DNA from: Segatella albensis DSM 11370 = JCM 12258
GTDB taxonomy: Bacteria; Bacteroidota; Bacteroidia; Bacteroidales; Bacteroidaceae
NCBI RefSeq assembly: GCF_000426565.1
Contig: NZ_AUFP01000002.1
Coordinates: 62,001-126,000 of the forward strand
Length of the DNA: 64,000 nt
Direction of reading: 5' to 3'
Positions within the stretch are counted from its first letter, which is position 1. Each line of letters begins with the position of its first letter. The notes below the pieces were generated by a model that worked only from the letters and a program-made list of their open reading frames with translations, did not search any database and had not been told where the DNA came from. This document shows positions 62,499 through 64,000 of this stretch, in pieces. The position numbers were made by a program, and so were the translations under genes.

Positions 62499-64000
62499 AT
62501 GAGATTTTGTGGAAGGATTATATTACTTATTTTTCTCTTAGCGTGCTCTATTATCGATAAAGCGCAACCTTTTTGCGATGTTCGAAAATATTCATTGACG
62601 GATGGTTTAGCTGCCAATACGATTGCTGACTTTAAGCAATCTAATGATAAATTGATGTGGTTTGGTACTTGGAACGGACTTTCCTATTACGATGGATATA
62701 CTTTTAAGACTTTTCGCGATGGACCAGACGATATAGACTGGATCACAACGAATCGTATCCGTTCTATTCATCCCAACTCTCATAATGATATTTGGTTTAT
62801 CACCTACGACCATCGACCTTATATTTTCACTACACACGATATACAGTTTATCAATGTGGCTGCATCGCTACGTGAACGCCTCAAGACGACGTTGCTCGTC
62901 GATCAGGTATATACCTTGCAGAATGCTACTTGGCTGGTGAGCAAGGACCATAAGATATTGATCCGCTCCAACGAATTGTTAAAAGGTGCTCTTAAAGACG
63001 AATGTGAGATATTTATTGCCGGAAAAAGTATCTATCGGGGAGGAAAAGTGTTCTATATCAAGAACGACTCACATGGTCGCGAATGGGTCCTTACAACCAA
63101 AGGTACTTATGTGTATAGTCCATACCAAAAACCTTTCTATTGTAACGTTTCGTTCTTCTGGTTGGAGAATATCGGGAAACGTGTGTTCCTAGCATCAAAA
63201 ACGGGAGAACTTGCGGAATACATTGGTGAGAATCAAATGAAATGGTGCAAGATTCCATCTGAAATCAAAGAAATTCGAGAAATCAAAGTGTACGACAAAA
63301 ACACACTGTTACTGGCTACGAATATCGGTTTGGTAACCTTCGATGTGAACAGGGGGACAACAAGGATGTGGAATTTGCAAAATCCGAACAATCCATCGAC
63401 TGAAGTCACGAGCATCTATGTCGACACCCATAAGAACATCTGGGCGTTTACTAAGGGCTCCGGCATCACACGTATCAATCTGAAAGATAACACGAGTCAA
63501 TGGATGCAAGCTGACCTACCTGAAGAAAAGGCAACCCGAACGGATCTCGAACTCATCTTAGAGGATGAGTATGGTGTACTATGGATGATACCTCGACATG
63601 GTACCTTCTGCTACTATGACACAAAGAAGAAAGAACTCGTACCTTATATGTTGACGACAAATAACGCAGCCAACTATCCTGTAAGAAGGATCAACAAATA
63701 TGTCATCAGCGACCAACGGATATTATGGATAACAGGATATTATGATTTGGTACAAATCAATTTCAATTATCAGACCTATCTTGAAAGTAAACTGGATAGG
63801 GGGATATCCAGTGTACGCTCTATTCTTTTGGACAGCAAAAAGCGATACTGGAATGGATACAAGAATGGTACGATACAGATACTCGATAAAGATAAGCATA
63901 TCCTGGGATATTTGAACTCAGCGGGACAGATTCAGCATGAACAGACGACATTCGTAAACTCTGGTGTCTACTCGCTCTACGAGGACAACAAACATCGCAT
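62499..64000 (+). CDS. Hybrid two-component regulator, N-terminal sensor part (runs off the window)
   Basis: An open frame from the ATG at 62499 continues to the window end without a stop (over 500 codons). It begins with a signal peptide (ILLIFLLACSI) and then KYSLTDGLAANTI and MWFGTWNGLSYYDG, the two-component propeller repeat of hybrid two-component sensors; more repeats (NIWAFTKGSGITRINL, VLWMIPRHGTFCYY) follow. The kinase, receiver and AraC domains would lie beyond the edge. It diverges from the small lipoprotein gene at 62271 and may control it. Confidence 0.88.
   Translation, partial: MRFCGRIILLIFLLACSIIDKAQPFCDVRKYSLTDGLAANTIADFKQSNDKLMWFGTWNGLSYYDGYTFKTFRDGPDDIDWITTNRIRSIHPNSHNDIWFITYDHRPYIFTTHDIQFINVAASLRERLKTTLLVDQVYTLQNATWLVSKDHKILIRSNELLKGALKDECEIFIAGKSIYRGGKVFYIKNDSHGREWVLTTKGTYVYSPYQKPFYCNVSFFWLENIGKRVFLASKTGELAEYIGENQMKWCKIPSEIKEIREIKVYDKNTLLLATNIGLVTFDVNRGTTRMWNLQNPNNPSTEVTSIYVDTHKNIWAFTKGSGITRINLKDNTSQWMQADLPEEKATRTDLELILEDEYGVLWMIPRHGTFCYYDTKKKELVPYMLTTNNAANYPVRRINKYVISDQRILWITGYYDLVQINFNYQTYLESKLDRGISSVRSILLDSKKRYWNGYKNGTIQILDKDKHILGYLNSAGQIQHEQTTFVNSGVYSLYEDNKHR

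Noticed and set aside
1..64000. Prophage or integrative conjugative element
   Set aside because: No integrase, phage structural or conjugation genes were seen; only the small scar beside tRNA-His suggests past mobile DNA.

Overview
The window looks like chromosomal DNA of a Bacteroidales bacterium, most likely Prevotella/Segatella or a close relative. The evidence is the Bacteroidetes promoter pattern (TTTG, about 19-22 bases, TAnnTTTG) before many genes, little Shine-Dalgarno signal, pieces of two hybrid two-component regulators (one at each edge), Wzi, DUF4837 and DUF4922 family proteins, TonB-linked outer-membrane loci, and a tmRNA encoding the tag GENNYALAA. Assignments rest on reading the sequence; no database search was run.

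Layout. 1-6.1 kb: the 3' part of a hybrid two-component regulator, a DjlA-like co-chaperone, a zinc-ribbon coiled-coil protein with a Nif3-like protein, and the agmatine-to-putrescine pair aguA-aguB. 6.1-11.8 kb (minus): a small TonB-C protein, then an operon of a 1235-residue glycosyltransferase/HIT-like/SpoIID fusion and an AmpG-like transporter. 11.9-19.2 kb (plus): rlmN, a DUF4837 lipoprotein, pdxA, a flippase-like membrane protein, a sigma-54 activator, lptE, a conserved acidic protein and secG. 19.3-21.05 kb: tRNA-His followed by a scar holding a truncated hsdR, a frameshifted winged-helix fragment, an IS30-type transposase tail and a dispersed repeat.

21.1-33.4 kb is a corrinoid region. 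It has a BtuF/BtuC-like import pair with no ATPase gene beside it. A minus-strand operon follows a cobalamin riboswitch: TonB receptor, then four two-domain fusions covering CbiH-CbiC, CbiE-CbiT, CbiG-CbiF and CbiJ-CbiD. Divergent cbiA has its own promoter and no riboswitch. 33.4-37.1 kb (minus): two unknown proteins, a candidate ~100-nt small RNA, lrgA-lrgB with a cytidylate-kinase-like gene, and tmRNA.

37.2-48.6 kb: an esterase and a compact Wzx/Wzy polysaccharide operon (wza, wzc, wzx, wzy, two GT2, one GT11, one initiating phosphoglycosyltransferase), with wzi and a lipoprotein convergent to it. The Wzc protein has lost its Walker A lysine. 48.7-52.9 kb: a secreted tyrosine-rich protein, a histidine phosphatase, an HdeD-like membrane protein, udk and a UDG-superfamily protein, with further copies of the dispersed repeat.

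52.9-60.4 kb is an envelope nuclease locus: a secreted EEP-family nuclease diverges from a TonB receptor-like barrel, a DUF5689 lipoprotein, a tandem OB-fold lipoprotein and a lipoprotein DNA/RNA nuclease. It probably serves scavenging of extracellular nucleic acid. 60.5-64 kb: rpmE2, two small lipoproteins, and the start of a second hybrid two-component regulator. The promoters of these two lipoproteins and of the secreted protein at 48.7 kb share paired GGG-N5-CCC-like boxes, one of them always about 55 bases upstream of the -7 element. This suggests a small undescribed envelope regulon.
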